Below, one piece after another: positions 25,657-35,336 of a DNA stretch of 64,000 nt (position 1 is the first letter of the stretch; each line of letters opens with the position of its first letter). A model generated the notes under the pieces. The model ran no database searches. It saw only the letters and a list, made by a program, of their open reading frames with translations, and was not told the DNA's origin. The translations under genes and the position numbers were made by a program. The stretch spans positions 310,001-374,000 of the forward strand of contig NZ_VOEI01000001.1 in NCBI RefSeq assembly GCF_007846095.1. The letters run 5' to 3'. This DNA comes from Mucilaginibacter achroorhodeus (lineage in GTDB: Bacteria; Bacteroidota; Bacteroidia; Sphingobacteriales; Sphingobacteriaceae).

Positions 25657-26070
25657 TTACTTTATTACTATTTTATCCGGGCCTGATAATTTTTCTACGT
25701 GGCAATTACAACCGCCGGAGATTTTGAAGATGCTTTCTACACGCTTGGTGCCGTACATGGCTGTCACTCTGATGTCGTCCCCTTCGGAGGATAATTCCTT
25801 GCGGTTAGAGTCGGTAACAATGGTATAATGCATAGGTGAGAAACCCGGATCAATGATACCCTTAGGCTCTATATATTTTTTTGTGCGGAGATTATACACT
25901 TTAAGATCGGTTACGCTAATAGATTTTCCATTTGCATCAACAAACTGGGTACCTACGGAAGCAAATATTTCTGTACAGATCTGGTTTGTGGGACATCCGC
26001 TGTTAACGCTTTTACTACATGATGTAGCAAAGAGTAGTATGGGTAATACAAATAAGCAAAGCTTTTTCAT
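25657..26070 (-). CDS. Lipoprotein of unknown function, paralogue 2
   Basis: 137 residues with lipobox LFATSCSK (Cys near residue 18). The body shares CTEIFASVGTQFVDANG, VYNLRTKKYI, GDDIRVTAMYGTKR and ISGGCNCHVEKLSGPD with the gene at 24299, including all four extra-lipobox cysteines. The two are clear paralogues separated by two other genes. Its start lies three bases after the VOC gene stop, so the two may form a short operon. Function unknown. Confidence 0.7.
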   Translation of the reverse strand: MKKLCLFVLPILLFATSCSKSVNSGCPTNQICTEIFASVGTQFVDANGKSISVTDLKVYNLRTKKYIEPKGIIDPGFSPMHYTIVTDSNRKELSSEGDDIRVTAMYGTKRVESIFKISGGCNCHVEKLSGPDKIVIK

Positions 26071-26073
26071 AGC

Positions 26074-26490
26074 TTATAGTATCTGGTTAAACTCCAGCCG
26101 CTCGCCATCAGGGCCGGTGATGTTAAAGAATTTACAGCCATTTTTCCAGAACTGCAAAAAAACGGGCTCAGGCTCTATAATGGTAAAACCAGATTCTTTG
26201 ATCTCCTTAAAGGCTACGTCAATATCAGGCACGTTGAATGCCACATGGTCGATATGGCCATTGCCCCGGCCACGTATCTCATTAAGATCAGGCTCGGGTA
26301 ATTGATAAAGCTCTATCAGCATATCTCCGCGCTTCATCATTACACAAGAGCCCGGATGCCCTTTGTGCATAAAACCCGCCAGCATTGCGCGTTTAAAACC
26401 CAACCGTTCATAAAACGTTTGTGAGTCTCCGATATTGGTAACCGGTATGCCAATGTGCTGTATGGCTGTTATGTTAACAATATTTATCAT
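26074..26490 (-). CDS. VOC (glyoxalase/bleomycin resistance) superfamily protein
   Basis: 138 residues made of two beta-alpha-beta-beta-beta modules. The expected metal ligands are visible as HIGIPV near residue 12, MLIELYQ near 58, HIDHVAFNV near 80 and RLEFNQ near 134, an H-E-H-E pattern. Members include glyoxalase I, methylmalonyl-CoA epimerase and dioxygenases. Nothing here fixes the substrate. The ATG start is well supported by the conserved first histidine. It is directly followed by the second lipoprotein gene. Confidence 0.85.
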   Translation of the reverse strand: MINIVNITAIQHIGIPVTNIGDSQTFYERLGFKRAMLAGFMHKGHPGSCVMMKRGDMLIELYQLPEPDLNEIRGRGNGHIDHVAFNVPDIDVAFKEIKESGFTIIEPEPVFLQFWKNGCKFFNITGPDGERLEFNQIL

Positions 26491-26639
26491 AATCCTTTAA
26501 ATGAAAAAGGTGTTTATTTGTTTGATTATCATCAGTTCAACCTATTCTTACAGGTTGTTGGTATTATCCTATCCGTTAATGCTTTGCAAGCTATTCAACA
26601 GATATAATCTGTAACTAACGCAAAATCTCCGGTTATTAC

Positions 26640-28496
26640 TTACAACACCCTCACCTTTAAATAGCTTGGGGCTGTCTTTGAACTATAAACGCGGTGTGTT
26701 GCTTTCTTAAAGTCAGTGTCCTTGGCTTTCATTATATCCTGAAACTGCTGCGTATTTCTGTCAATAAGCGGGAACCATGTGCTTTGGATCTGCACCATAA
26801 TGCGGTGCCCTTTTTTAAAGGTATGCAGCACATCCTGCAGTTCAAAGTTTACAGGTGTTATCTTGCCAGGCACAAATGCCTCTGGCTTGCTAAAGCTGTT
26901 GCGGAATTTGCCACGCATAGCCTCGCTGCGTACCATTTGCTCGTAGCCGGCCATGTTAACGCCTTTTTTGGTGAACTTATTAGCTGATGCAGTATCTGGG
27001 TAAACGTCCAGTACCTTCACTATCCAATCGGCATCAGTCCCTGTGGTGCTCACCTTTAGGTTTGCCCAAATGTTACCTGCTAAAGTGATATCCTTATCCA
27101 ATACATCGGTTTGGTAGGTTAACACATCCGGTCGTTTTTCCGCAAAGCGCTGGTCGGCGGTCATATACTCGCGGGTCATGTCAAAATCTATCCCATCGAT
27201 AAAAGGCACCGGGTTCATCGGGTCTGAAACAAACTCTTTATAATCGTTCCTGGTGGTTGTTGGCGCGGTAAAGGAAAGTTTACCGCCCGGTAAAAGGTAT
27301 AGGTTCTTTTCCTGCGCTTCCACAGGTGGCCATTGCTTGTAACTTTTCCATTGGTTTACGCCGGTTTCAAATGTATTAACCTTAGCAACATCCATAGGTG
27401 TACCTTTCAGATAATGACTAAAGAACGCAAACTCAATTTTTTCGCGGTACATTGGCCCGGTGGGTCCGCCGAAGCTTACATCGCCCAGATGATCACCGTT
27501 ACCGCGTGCCCAACCGCCATGCACCCACGGCCCCATGGCAAAGTAAACCGGTGTTGCAGGGTTATTTTTTACTAAAACTTTATAGGTATTGATCGCTCCG
27601 TATAGGTCTTCGGCATCGTACCAACCACCGGTTACCAGGGTAGGCGTTTTGATATCATGCAGGTGCAGCAAAACGTTGCGGTCTTTCCAATGCTGGTCGT
27701 AGTTAGGATGGTCCATCATCTCGTTCCACAAGCGGATAGTATCTTTATAATACTTTACGTTAGAGTTGCGCATGCTGCCCATATCCATAAAGAACTTGTA
27801 ACCATCGTTAGTGCCCGGATCAAAGCCCTTTGCCCTGCGTTGGGTAGGTTTGTCATCCTGTCGATTGGTAAAACCCGGATAAAAGCCAAAGTTTGCCACC
27901 AGCATAAAAGCTCCGTTATGGAAAGCATCATCGCGATACAAGTCGGCAATTGGTGCCTGAGGCGATACAGCAGCCAAAGCCGGGTGACGGCTTAACAAAG
28001 CGGTTGTGCTGTAAAAGCCCGGATAGGATATGCCCCATACCCCTACTTTGCCATTGTTATTCGGCAAGTTTTTGATAAGCCAGTCAATGGTATCATAGGT
28101 ATCGGTACCCTCATCAACATCTTTGTTGGTTTTGTGCTGTTCCAGTTCAGGGGTCATTTCCTCGTAAATACCCTCGCTCATCCAGCGGCCGCGTACATCC
28201 TGGTAAACAAAAATGTAACCGTCATGCACAAAAAGCGATGATGGGCCTAAACTGCCCTTGTATTTATCGGCCCCGTAAGGGCCAACACTATAGGGCGTTC
28301 TATCCATCATAACAGGATATTTTTTAGCCTGATCTTTAGGCACATAAACCGAGGTGAACAACTTTTTGCCATCTCGCATCGGTATCTGGTACTCGTACTT
28401 GGTGTAGTTGTCTTTGATGTAAGCAGCATCATTTTGCGCAAAGCTGTTGAACGCCAAAAGCACAAAGCTTAAAGCGATAACGAGGGATCTTTTCAT
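26640..28496 (-). CDS. CocE/NonD family hydrolase (X-Pro dipeptidyl-peptidase S15-like)
   Basis: 618 residues from the ATG at 28496, which begins a good signal peptide (MKRSLVIALSFVLLAFNSFAQ). The 45 residues upstream in the open frame are not family-like. It is an alpha/beta hydrolase with the nucleophile in WGISYPGFYS (Ser near 157), an oxyanion-region tyrosine in DRTPYSVGPYG, and the late PWVHGGWARG histidine, followed by a C-terminal jelly-roll domain. Relatives cleave X-Pro dipeptides, acylated substrates such as cocaine, or beta-lactam acyl groups. The likely location is periplasmic, the substrate unknown. Confidence 0.88.
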   Translation of the reverse strand: MKRSLVIALSFVLLAFNSFAQNDAAYIKDNYTKYEYQIPMRDGKKLFTSVYVPKDQAKKYPVMMDRTPYSVGPYGADKYKGSLGPSSLFVHDGYIFVYQDVRGRWMSEGIYEEMTPELEQHKTNKDVDEGTDTYDTIDWLIKNLPNNNGKVGVWGISYPGFYSTTALLSRHPALAAVSPQAPIADLYRDDAFHNGAFMLVANFGFYPGFTNRQDDKPTQRRAKGFDPGTNDGYKFFMDMGSMRNSNVKYYKDTIRLWNEMMDHPNYDQHWKDRNVLLHLHDIKTPTLVTGGWYDAEDLYGAINTYKVLVKNNPATPVYFAMGPWVHGGWARGNGDHLGDVSFGGPTGPMYREKIEFAFFSHYLKGTPMDVAKVNTFETGVNQWKSYKQWPPVEAQEKNLYLLPGGKLSFTAPTTTRNDYKEFVSDPMNPVPFIDGIDFDMTREYMTADQRFAEKRPDVLTYQTDVLDKDITLAGNIWANLKVSTTGTDADWIVKVLDVYPDTASANKFTKKGVNMAGYEQMVRSEAMRGKFRNSFSKPEAFVPGKITPVNFELQDVLHTFKKGHRIMVQIQSTWFPLIDRNTQQFQDIMKAKDTDFKKATHRVYSSKTAPSYLKVRVL

Positions 28497-28758
28497 ACGG
28501 TGAATATCAGCAAATTTCCATCTTAACACAACAACAATCAACTTTATCGCTCGCACTCCAATTTTCTCTAAGGTTAACGAAACCCCGCCGTGGTTAAATA
28601 CGTTAGAGTAATTATAAACCAAACAAACCATTTAATCAGGTTCTCCTTTTCTGCTTTTCTAAACGGCAATTAAAGCCGAATGCTTTTGCTATTCATTTAT
28701 TTTTATTGAAGGATGACCTGTTCTGCATTTGCCATTTTATAAACCAATAGTAATAGTT

Positions 28759-29715
28759 ATGAGAACAGTTTTTAAATCACAGTTAAGCAAAACTCTTGTT
28801 ACACTCCTCAGTCTGCCGCTGATTTTTACGGCTTGCCGAAAAGACGTTACTACACAACCAACACCTGCTGAAACACCGAAAAGCAGCAGCCGGTTAAGTA
28901 CTGATGCCATTGGCGTTACGGGGCCAAAAGGAGTTTGTTATGTTGAGGTGAACAATAACGACATTCGCAATGTAGGCAGTTACAAATTATCTACCGGCCA
29001 GCAATTGTTTGATATTGCCATCATATTTGCAGCTAACATCAATTACGATACAAGCACCCAAAAAGCCGTGCTTTACTTTAACCCGCAAGTGAGCAATGTT
29101 TTAAACAACAAGGCAACTTATATACAAACGCTGCAGGCTAAGGGTATCAAAGTGCTGTTATCTATCCTCGGCAACCACCAGGGTGCCGGTATCTCTAATT
29201 TTCCTAACCAGGCTGCTGCGCAGGCATTTGCACAGCAATTGAGCGATGCCGTTAATACTTACGGACTTGACGGTATTGATTTTGACGATGAATACGCTGA
29301 TTACGGCACAAACGGAACAGGCCAGCCAAACTCAAGTTCGTTTGTTTACCTGGTAAGTGCATTGCGCCAGTTAATGCCTAACAAGATCATCTCTTTCTAC
29401 TTTTACGGTCCTGCTGCATCACGGTTAAGCTACAACGGCGTTACCGTAGGTTCAAAGGTAAATTACAGCTGGAATGCAGTTTACGGCACCTATTCGGTAC
29501 CAAATGTGCCCGGCCTTGCCAAAAGTAACCTCGGCCCGGCAGCTATCGACATACAATCGACGAGTTCATCTACTGCTGCATCTTTGGCTACCCGCACGGT
29601 TAGTAATGCCTATGGTATTTATTTGTATTACAACCTGCCTAATACGGATGTGCATACATATTTAAGCAGTATATCAAATGCGCTTTACGGCAAATCAACT
29701 ACTTATAATCCGTAA
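28759..29715 (+). CDS. GH18 endo-beta-N-acetylglucosaminidase-like lipoprotein
   Basis: 318 residues from the ATG at 28759. Lipobox-type start LPLIFTACRK (Cys26) predicts an acylated, cell-surface or periplasmic protein. The TIM-barrel signature DxxDxDxE is present as DGIDFDDE (171-178), with E178 the acid. GIKVLLSILGNHQGAGISNFP is like Endo H and Endo F family enzymes that cut between the two GlcNAc residues of N-glycans. It may release glycans from host or environmental glycoproteins. It is isolated from SusCD genes. Confidence 0.88.
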   Translation: MRTVFKSQLSKTLVTLLSLPLIFTACRKDVTTQPTPAETPKSSSRLSTDAIGVTGPKGVCYVEVNNNDIRNVGSYKLSTGQQLFDIAIIFAANINYDTSTQKAVLYFNPQVSNVLNNKATYIQTLQAKGIKVLLSILGNHQGAGISNFPNQAAAQAFAQQLSDAVNTYGLDGIDFDDEYADYGTNGTGQPNSSSFVYLVSALRQLMPNKIISFYFYGPAASRLSYNGVTVGSKVNYSWNAVYGTYSVPNVPGLAKSNLGPAAIDIQSTSSSTAASLATRTVSNAYGIYLYYNLPNTDVHTYLSSISNALYGKSTTYNP

Positions 29716-29740
29716 TAAAACGGAGAGATAATAAAAGCAG

Positions 29741-29769
29741 AAAGGCAACCAAATTGGTTGCCTTTCTTT
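29741..29769. terminator. Bidirectional terminator between the GH18 gene and pgk
   Basis: AAAGGCAACC and GGTTGCCTTT form a ten-base perfect stem with an AAATT loop. T-rich sequence follows on the plus strand. It lies between converging genes. Confidence 0.85.
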
Positions 29770-29787
29770 ATATAAACAAATTCGTTC

Positions 29788-30978
29788 TTATTCGTTAATT
29801 GCTTTAACACCCGGAAGTTCTTTACCCTCCATGTACTCTAACAATGCACCACCGCCTGTTGATACGTAGCTAACATCACCTATCATATCAAACTTAGCGA
29901 CAGCAGCAGCTGAGTCGCCGCCACCTATCAGAGAGAAAGCACCGTTATCGGTTGCTTTGGCCACTGCATCAGCAATTGCTTTGGTACCTGCCATAAAGTT
30001 ATCCATCTCAAAAACACCCATAGGGCCGTTCCAAAGGATAGTTTTTGATTCTTCAACAGTTTTGCTGAACAATTTAATGGTTTCAGGGCCAATATCCAGA
30101 CCCATCCAGTTGTCAGGTATCTCGCCGGTTTTAGCAACATCGCGGTTAGCATCGTTGGCAAATTTATCGGCAATAACGGTATCAACCGGTAACAGCAGGT
30201 TAACGCCTTTTTCCTTTGCTTTTTGCTTAAGGCTAAGGGCAAGCTCAAGCTTATCGGCCTCTAACAACGATGTGCCAATGTTACCGCCATCTGCTTTGGC
30301 AAAGGTATAAGCCATACCACCACCAATGATCAGGTTATCAACCTTATCAAGCAAACGTTCGATCAATTGGATCTTATCAGAAACCTTTGATCCGCCCATA
30401 ATGGCAGTGAAAGGCTTTGCAGCACCGTTCAAGATCTTTTCAGCATTATTCAGTTCAGCCGCCATCAGGTAACCGAATACCTTTGCATCCGGGAAAAATT
30501 GCGCTATAACTGCAGTTGAAGCATGTGCACGGTGCGCTGTACCAAATGCATCGTTAACGTAGATATCGCCAAGCTTAGATAACTTTTCTGCAAAAGCTAC
30601 ATCGCCTTTTTCTTCTTCTTTGTAAAAACGAAGGTTTTCTAATAATAAAACTTCGCCTTTTTCAATCTCTTTTGATTTTTGTACAGCTTCCTCGCCTATG
30701 CAATCATTGGCAAATTCTACTTGCTGACCAAGCAGATCAGACAGGTGCGGAACCACGTGCTTTAAGCTATATTTTTCGGTCGGGCCATCTTTTGGTCTGC
30801 CCAGGTGCGACATCAGGATAACTGCACCACCATCCTTAAGAATTTTTTTGATGGTAGGCAGGGCCGCTGTCATGCGGTTATCGTCGGTGATGTTATAATT
30901 CTCATCCAACGGAACGTTAAAGTCCACACGAATGAGGGCACGTTTACCATTGAAACTTATCTGATCAATTGTCTTCAT
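29788..30978 (-). CDS. pgk: Phosphoglycerate kinase
   Basis: Transfers phosphate between 1,3-bisphosphoglycerate and ADP in glycolysis. The N-terminal [12 protein letters not shown] signature, the substrate-contacting SHLGRPK near residue 60, GGSKVSDK near 195 and the C-terminal nucleotide motif GGGDSAAAV near 350 are intact. The 396-residue length is normal for the single-domain-pair bacterial enzyme. It lies near gap, the preceding glycolytic enzyme, with a GNAT gene between them. Confidence 0.98.
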   Translation of the reverse strand: MKTIDQISFNGKRALIRVDFNVPLDENYNITDDNRMTAALPTIKKILKDGGAVILMSHLGRPKDGPTEKYSLKHVVPHLSDLLGQQVEFANDCIGEEAVQKSKEIEKGEVLLLENLRFYKEEEKGDVAFAEKLSKLGDIYVNDAFGTAHRAHASTAVIAQFFPDAKVFGYLMAAELNNAEKILNGAAKPFTAIMGGSKVSDKIQLIERLLDKVDNLIIGGGMAYTFAKADGGNIGTSLLEADKLELALSLKQKAKEKGVNLLLPVDTVIADKFANDANRDVAKTGEIPDNWMGLDIGPETIKLFSKTVEESKTILWNGPMGVFEMDNFMAGTKAIADAVAKATDNGAFSLIGGGDSAAAVAKFDMIGDVSYVSTGGGALLEYMEGKELPGVKAINE

Positions 30979-31075
30979 TTAAATAATATATAATTGATAT
31001 AACGGCGCAAAATGCCGAAATTTATTCTAATGAGCAACGCCAAAGTAAAAAAGGTGTTTGTATTTTATCAAAATT

Positions 31076-31510
31076 TCACCTTATCTTAACATACATCACA
31101 TGGTGCAGACCGATGCCCGGTATGTCAAATTCAGGCGAAACGATCTCGAATCCTACGCTTAGATAAAATGGCACTGCCCTTTTACGCGCATTGCACCACA
31201 TGTAGTTAACCTGCCGGCCGCGCAGATAAGTGATAGCAAAATTAATCAGCATGGCGCCGTAACCCTGCCCCCTGTATTTTTCAAGCGTGGCCATGCCTCT
31301 TAACTGATAAGCGCTGCCCTGGAAATCTTTATAGCCCTGCTCATGAAAGGATGCAATACATGCCATCTCTTCCCCTACAAAATAACCAAGATGAAAGCTA
31401 CTCTCCATTTCATCATTCACAAACCGGCATTCATCAAGGGTTAACTTACCTTCTCTTAAAACTTCGTTGCGGATGGGCAGTACCTCTTCGGCTGTAATAA
31501 ACTTAATCAT
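31076..31510 (-). CDS. GNAT family N-acetyltransferase
   Basis: 144 residues with the acetyl-CoA binding motif A: LRGMATLEKYRGQGYGAMLI near residue 70, followed by the AxxxxxxFYxxxGF-like segment NARKRAVPFYLSVGFEIV near 105. These define a GNAT fold. The acceptor substrate is not evident. The start overlaps the end of gap by eight bases, so it is probably translated with it. Confidence 0.88.
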   Translation of the reverse strand: MIKFITAEEVLPIRNEVLREGKLTLDECRFVNDEMESSFHLGYFVGEEMACIASFHEQGYKDFQGSAYQLRGMATLEKYRGQGYGAMLINFAITYLRGRQVNYMWCNARKRAVPFYLSVGFEIVSPEFDIPGIGLHHVMYVKIR

Positions 31511-32504
31511 GCTTGCTCAGGCTTATTTTTTCAACCAGGTCTGCCAGGCGGCTGGAGTAACCCATCTCGTTATCATACCAGCCCACTACTTTAACCAAAC
31601 CGCCTACAATAGAGGTAAGCTGAGCATCAAAAATGCAGCTGTGCGGGTTATCTAAAATATCAACAGACACAATTGGGTCTTCTGTATATTCTAAAACATT
31701 TTTCATCGGGCCATCAGCAGCAGCTTTAAAGGCATTATTGATCTCTTCAACGGTTGGCAAATGAGCCAGGCTACAGGTAAAATCGGTAAGTGAGCCATTT
31801 AAAACCGGAACCCTAATACCCGCCCCTCCCAGTTTACCCTCAAGATGCGGGAATATGTTAGTGATGGCCTTAGCCGCCCCGGTTGTTGTTGGGATGATAG
31901 ATGATGATGCGGCACGAGCCCTGCGGAGATCTTTATGCGGAGCATCGTGCAGGTTTTGGTCGCCTGTCATGGAGTGTACCGTTGTGATATAACCATCCTT
32001 TATGTGCCAGTTATCATCCAATATTTTCACCATGGCTGCTACGTTGTTGGTAGTGCATGATGCGTTAGACAATATAGGTGCATGAATATTAACCGTATCA
32101 TCATTTACACCTAATACAACCGTAGGTATGGCTTTATCTGCCGACGGAGCAGAAATAATAACCTGCCTGGCACCGGCTGCAAGATGTTTTTGGGCACCAT
32201 CAAGAGAAGTATATTTTCCGGTTGATTCGATAACCAGGTCTATGCCCATATCGGCCCAGGGCAATAATGAGGGATCGGCCTGGCGCAGTACTTTAATGCT
32301 TTGCCCGTTAACAATTATGGCATCACCGCTTACGCTGACCGTACCCTTAAAGCCTCGGTGGACAGAGTCGTATTTAAATAGGTGAGCAAGGGTAGCAGTG
32401 TCTGTAAGATCATTGATGGCAACAACCTCAACACCTTGCTTATTCAATATAGTTCTGAGAAAAATTCGGCCTATGCGGCCAAATCCATTTATCGCGATCC
32501 TCAT
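31503..32504 (-). CDS. gap: Type I glyceraldehyde-3-phosphate dehydrogenase
   Basis: Oxidises glyceraldehyde 3-phosphate to 1,3-bisphosphoglycerate with NAD(P). INGFGRIGRIFLR starts the Rossmann fold, ASCTTN near residue 147-152 holds the catalytic Cys, and SMTGDQNLHDAPHKDLRRARAAS and GWYDNEMGYS are typical. The 333-residue length is normal. A candidate minus 7 box lies about 20 bases upstream. It is followed by an overlapping GNAT gene and then pgk. Confidence 0.97.
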   Translation of the reverse strand: MRIAINGFGRIGRIFLRTILNKQGVEVVAINDLTDTATLAHLFKYDSVHRGFKGTVSVSGDAIIVNGQSIKVLRQADPSLLPWADMGIDLVIESTGKYTSLDGAQKHLAAGARQVIISAPSADKAIPTVVLGVNDDTVNIHAPILSNASCTTNNVAAMVKILDDNWHIKDGYITTVHSMTGDQNLHDAPHKDLRRARAASSSIIPTTTGAAKAITNIFPHLEGKLGGAGIRVPVLNGSLTDFTCSLAHLPTVEEINNAFKAAADGPMKNVLEYTEDPIVSVDILDNPHSCIFDAQLTSIVGGLVKVVGWYDNEMGYSSRLADLVEKISLSKHD

Positions 32505-32523
32505 TCAGTAACAAATTAGGATG

Positions 32524-32531
32524 CAAATTTA
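32524..32531 (-). promoter_or_regulatory. Candidate minus 7 box for gap
   Basis: On the minus strand it reads TAAATTTG, a full match to TAnnTTTG, 20 bases before the gap ATG. No clear TTTG is found 19 bases further upstream, so the call is tentative. Confidence 0.4.
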
Positions 32532-32556
32532 CTTAAATAAAAAAAGCCCCGCCGGG

Positions 32557-33663
32557 TTATATGAACAAGTTACGCAGCGATAACTTTTCGCGCTGGCGGT
32601 TACGCAAAGCAAAGGTTACCATCCAATTACAAAACATAGATAGTGCTACAATGATCATCATCAACGTAAAATTGCCCAGATAGGAAAAGAAGTAGGCAAT
32701 AAATATCAGCCCAATGTTAACTATGGCTAATAATAACACGGTTTGCAGGTGGGTAAAACCTAACCCCAGTATGCGGTGATGGATATGATTACGGTCTGCC
32801 AGGAACGGAGATTTGCCTGTAAAAACCCGGAGTACAAACACCCTCAAAGTATCAAAGATTGGCCCTATTAAAATAGCAAAGGTTAACGCCGGTGCCGAAA
32901 TGATAGCTGGCGCTGCGCCTGTTGCAGTGAACCTGTTAAGCTCCACCAGCTTTACCGCAAGTATGGCAGATATCAACCCGATGAGCAACGAACCGGCATC
33001 TCCCATAAAAATTTTAGCAGGTGTTAAATTGTAGCGCAAAAATCCTAACACAGCACCAACAATGGCCAGTGCAACCGTTGCAAGCTCATAATGCCCCATG
33101 TAAATAAATAGTGCAGCAAAGGTTCCGTTAACGATGATACAGGTTGTACCGGCAAGGCCGTCTATACCATCTATTAGGTTAAAGGCATTGATAATAAGGA
33201 TAATGAATAGTGATGACAGCACAGCACTTACCAGATAGGGTATTTCATGATAGCCAAATACACCATACATGCTTGTAAACCTTATTTTACCAACGGTAAC
33301 CAGCAATATTGCCACAACCAACTGTATCAAAAACTTAGTACTGGGATTAACGCCCGAAAGATCGTCCTTGATACCCATAATAAAAAGCACGATACTGGCC
33401 GCCAGTATGTAGCTTACAGGTATACTTTTATCAACTATGCTGAATAATAGCAGCGTAATAGTAAAACTTACAAAGATAGCCACGCCTCCTAAGCGTGGGA
33501 TGCCATGGTCATGCTGTTTACGAAAGTGGCCAACATCGTCGTATAAATGGCGAGTACGGGCAACGTGTAAAATTGACGGGATTGCCAATAACGTTATCAG
33601 GACAGAAAACGTAGCAATAAATAAGTAGTAAACAAAGTAGTAAGTACCTAGATACTCTTGCAT
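32557..33663 (-). CDS. Undecaprenyl-phosphate sugar-1-phosphate transferase (WecA/TagO-like)
   Basis: A 368-residue polytopic membrane protein of the MraY/WecA family that would start surface polysaccharide assembly by loading a phospho-sugar, usually GlcNAc-1-P, on undecaprenyl phosphate. Visible marks are RHLYDDVGHFRKQHDHGIPRLGG near residue 35, GIKDDLSG near 97, NLIDGIDGLAG near 160, GDAGSLLIG near 220 and HHRILGLG near 290. It lies next to a GT2 gene and opposite the polysaccharide export operon, which supports this role over cell wall synthesis. Confidence 0.92.
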   Translation of the reverse strand: MQEYLGTYYFVYYLFIATFSVLITLLAIPSILHVARTRHLYDDVGHFRKQHDHGIPRLGGVAIFVSFTITLLLFSIVDKSIPVSYILAASIVLFIMGIKDDLSGVNPSTKFLIQLVVAILLVTVGKIRFTSMYGVFGYHEIPYLVSAVLSSLFIILIINAFNLIDGIDGLAGTTCIIVNGTFAALFIYMGHYELATVALAIVGAVLGFLRYNLTPAKIFMGDAGSLLIGLISAILAVKLVELNRFTATGAAPAIISAPALTFAILIGPIFDTLRVFVLRVFTGKSPFLADRNHIHHRILGLGFTHLQTVLLLAIVNIGLIFIAYFFSYLGNFTLMMIIVALSMFCNWMVTFALRNRQREKLSLRNLFI

Positions 33664-33718
33664 TAGATAAATTATTAGGGGTATTATCTTCTCGCAAATC
33701 TACTTTATTGTATTCGGA

Positions 33719-34492
33719 TTAAAAAAATTGTTTTATTTTTCTTAAAGGTTTGAGCAACAACGCCATAGGTGGAAAAATAATCCTGTTTTTATACATAGCT
33801 TTAAAATCATAGGCCAGAGCCTTTAATCGGTTGCCCATACTGCTGTTACTTACACCCCCAGTCATCATTTTAACCATAACAACCGGTATGTAGTGAACAG
33901 CAAGTTTATGTTTATGTATAAATCTTGTCATCAGTTCATAATCTGCTGCAGATCCATATGCTAAACTATAATTACCCAGATTTTCAAATAACTCCCTTTT
34001 ACAGTAAAATGTAGGGTGCGGAGGCATCCAACCGAAATTGAATGAACCTTTCTTGTATTTGCCGCTGCGCCACTTACGGATTATTTTACCGGTGCCATCA
34101 AGGTAATCAAGGTCACCGTACACAATATACGGGTGGTGGATAGAAAAGGTTTCATACACAACAGTTAAAATATTTTCATTCGAAAGAAAATCATCAGCGT
34201 TAAGCGCGCCTACAATTTCTCCTGATGATAATTTTAAACCTTTATTTAAAGCATCGTATATTCCTTGGTCTTTTTCTGAAACACTTATGGCAATGTGCTC
34301 GTAAAACTTCGATATAATGTCGACGGTACCGTCTGTTGAGCCTCCATCGATAATTATATATTCAACGTTAGGATAATTTTGGTTTATTACAGACCTTATG
34401 CAACGCTCTATGGTGTTAACAGCGTTATAACAAACGGTTATGATTGATATTTTAGGATATTCCAAGCTTAAGGGCCGCTTTAATAAGCGCAA
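33719..34492 (-). CDS. Glycosyltransferase family 2
   Basis: 257 residues with a GT-A fold. PKISIITVCYNAVNTIERCIRSV opens the nucleotide-binding half, IIIDGGSTDGT follows, and GEIVGALNADDF carries the DxD-type metal-binding residues near 105. It is similar to WcaA-type transferases. It would add a sugar to the lipid-linked repeat unit started by the WecA-like enzyme downstream. It is divergent from the export operon, with only 58 bases between start codons. Confidence 0.88.
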   Translation of the reverse strand: MRLLKRPLSLEYPKISIITVCYNAVNTIERCIRSVINQNYPNVEYIIIDGGSTDGTVDIISKFYEHIAISVSEKDQGIYDALNKGLKLSSGEIVGALNADDFLSNENILTVVYETFSIHHPYIVYGDLDYLDGTGKIIRKWRSGKYKKGSFNFGWMPPHPTFYCKRELFENLGNYSLAYGSAADYELMTRFIHKHKLAVHYIPVVMVKMMTGGVSNSSMGNRLKALAYDFKAMYKNRIIFPPMALLLKPLRKIKQFF

Positions 34493-34498
34493 ATTATG

Positions 34499-34506
34499 TA
34501 TTTTTG
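34499..34506 (+). promoter_or_regulatory. Candidate minus 7 box for the polysaccharide operon
   Basis: TATTTTTG matches TAnnTTTG exactly and lies about 45 bases before the ATG of the Wza-like gene, in the short divergent gap. A TTTA 16 bases upstream could be the minus 33 element, although 19 bases is more usual. Confidence 0.4.
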
Positions 34507-34550
34507 AAAGCGCTGCCTAATTTAATTGACAACATTAAGCGGTTATATAT

Positions 34551-35336
34551 ATGCGTTTTTTACACCCCTTATTAATTGTAGCATTTGTTGTTATTGCTAC
34601 TTCCTGCTCTTACAAACAAAACCAGCTTTTATTTCAAAACAGGGTTTCGGCATTAACTGATACCGCACAACAAGCGCCGGTTACGCCTTACCGCATACAA
34701 CCGCAGGATGCCTTGCAGATACGCAACCTTCAAAACTTGAAATATATTGTTGATGAAGTTCCTATGTCTTCAGGAAATGGAGGAACATCTGCTGGTGGCA
34801 ACATTGCAGGCAGCGGGCAAACCTACCAGGTTGAGGATGATGGAACCATAACATTACCGGCTATAGGCCATGTGCAGGTGGCTGGCCTAACACGTACCCA
34901 GGCAGCCAAAATGATTGAAGACCTGTACCGAAAAAATTTACTAAAAGACCCGCTTATTGAACTTAAAGTAACAAATTTAAAGGTTACCCTTTTAGGCGAG
35001 GTTAAATCACCGGGTAATATCCCGCTGCTAAAAGATAATACAACACTGGTTGAGATAATTGGCCAGGCAGGCGGATTAACGCCAGCAGCAAGCGAAAAAG
35101 ATGTAAAGATCATACGTGGCAAAGGGAAAGGGCAAAAAGTTCACCTCATAGACCTAAGCGATTTAAACTCGATATCAGACCCTCGCACGGTTATGCAAAA
35201 CGGCGACATTATTTACGTAGCGCAAAACAAACGGGCTATACGTACGGAAAACCTGCAAAATTTTAACACATGGGCACAACCCGCTTTATTATTGCTTAAT
35301 ACAGCATTGATCATATTTACACTATCAAGGCAATAA
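34551..35336 (+). CDS. Polysaccharide export lipoprotein, Wza-like
   Basis: 261 residues with a lipobox IATSCSYK (Cys near 19). A PES/Poly_export domain follows (YRIQPQDALQIRNLQNLK, DDGTITLPAIGHVQVAGLTRTQAAKMIEDLY), then a SLBB domain (VTLLGEVKSPGNIPLLKDNTTLVEIIGQAGGL). A C-terminal hydrophobic helix near 240-258 may cross the outer membrane as in Wza. It would form the outer membrane channel. No Wzc-type copolymerase gene is present in the window. It overlaps the next gene by one base. Confidence 0.9.
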   Translation: MRFLHPLLIVAFVVIATSCSYKQNQLLFQNRVSALTDTAQQAPVTPYRIQPQDALQIRNLQNLKYIVDEVPMSSGNGGTSAGGNIAGSGQTYQVEDDGTITLPAIGHVQVAGLTRTQAAKMIEDLYRKNLLKDPLIELKVTNLKVTLLGEVKSPGNIPLLKDNTTLVEIIGQAGGLTPAASEKDVKIIRGKGKGQKVHLIDLSDLNSISDPRTVMQNGDIIYVAQNKRAIRTENLQNFNTWAQPALLLLNTALIIFTLSRQ

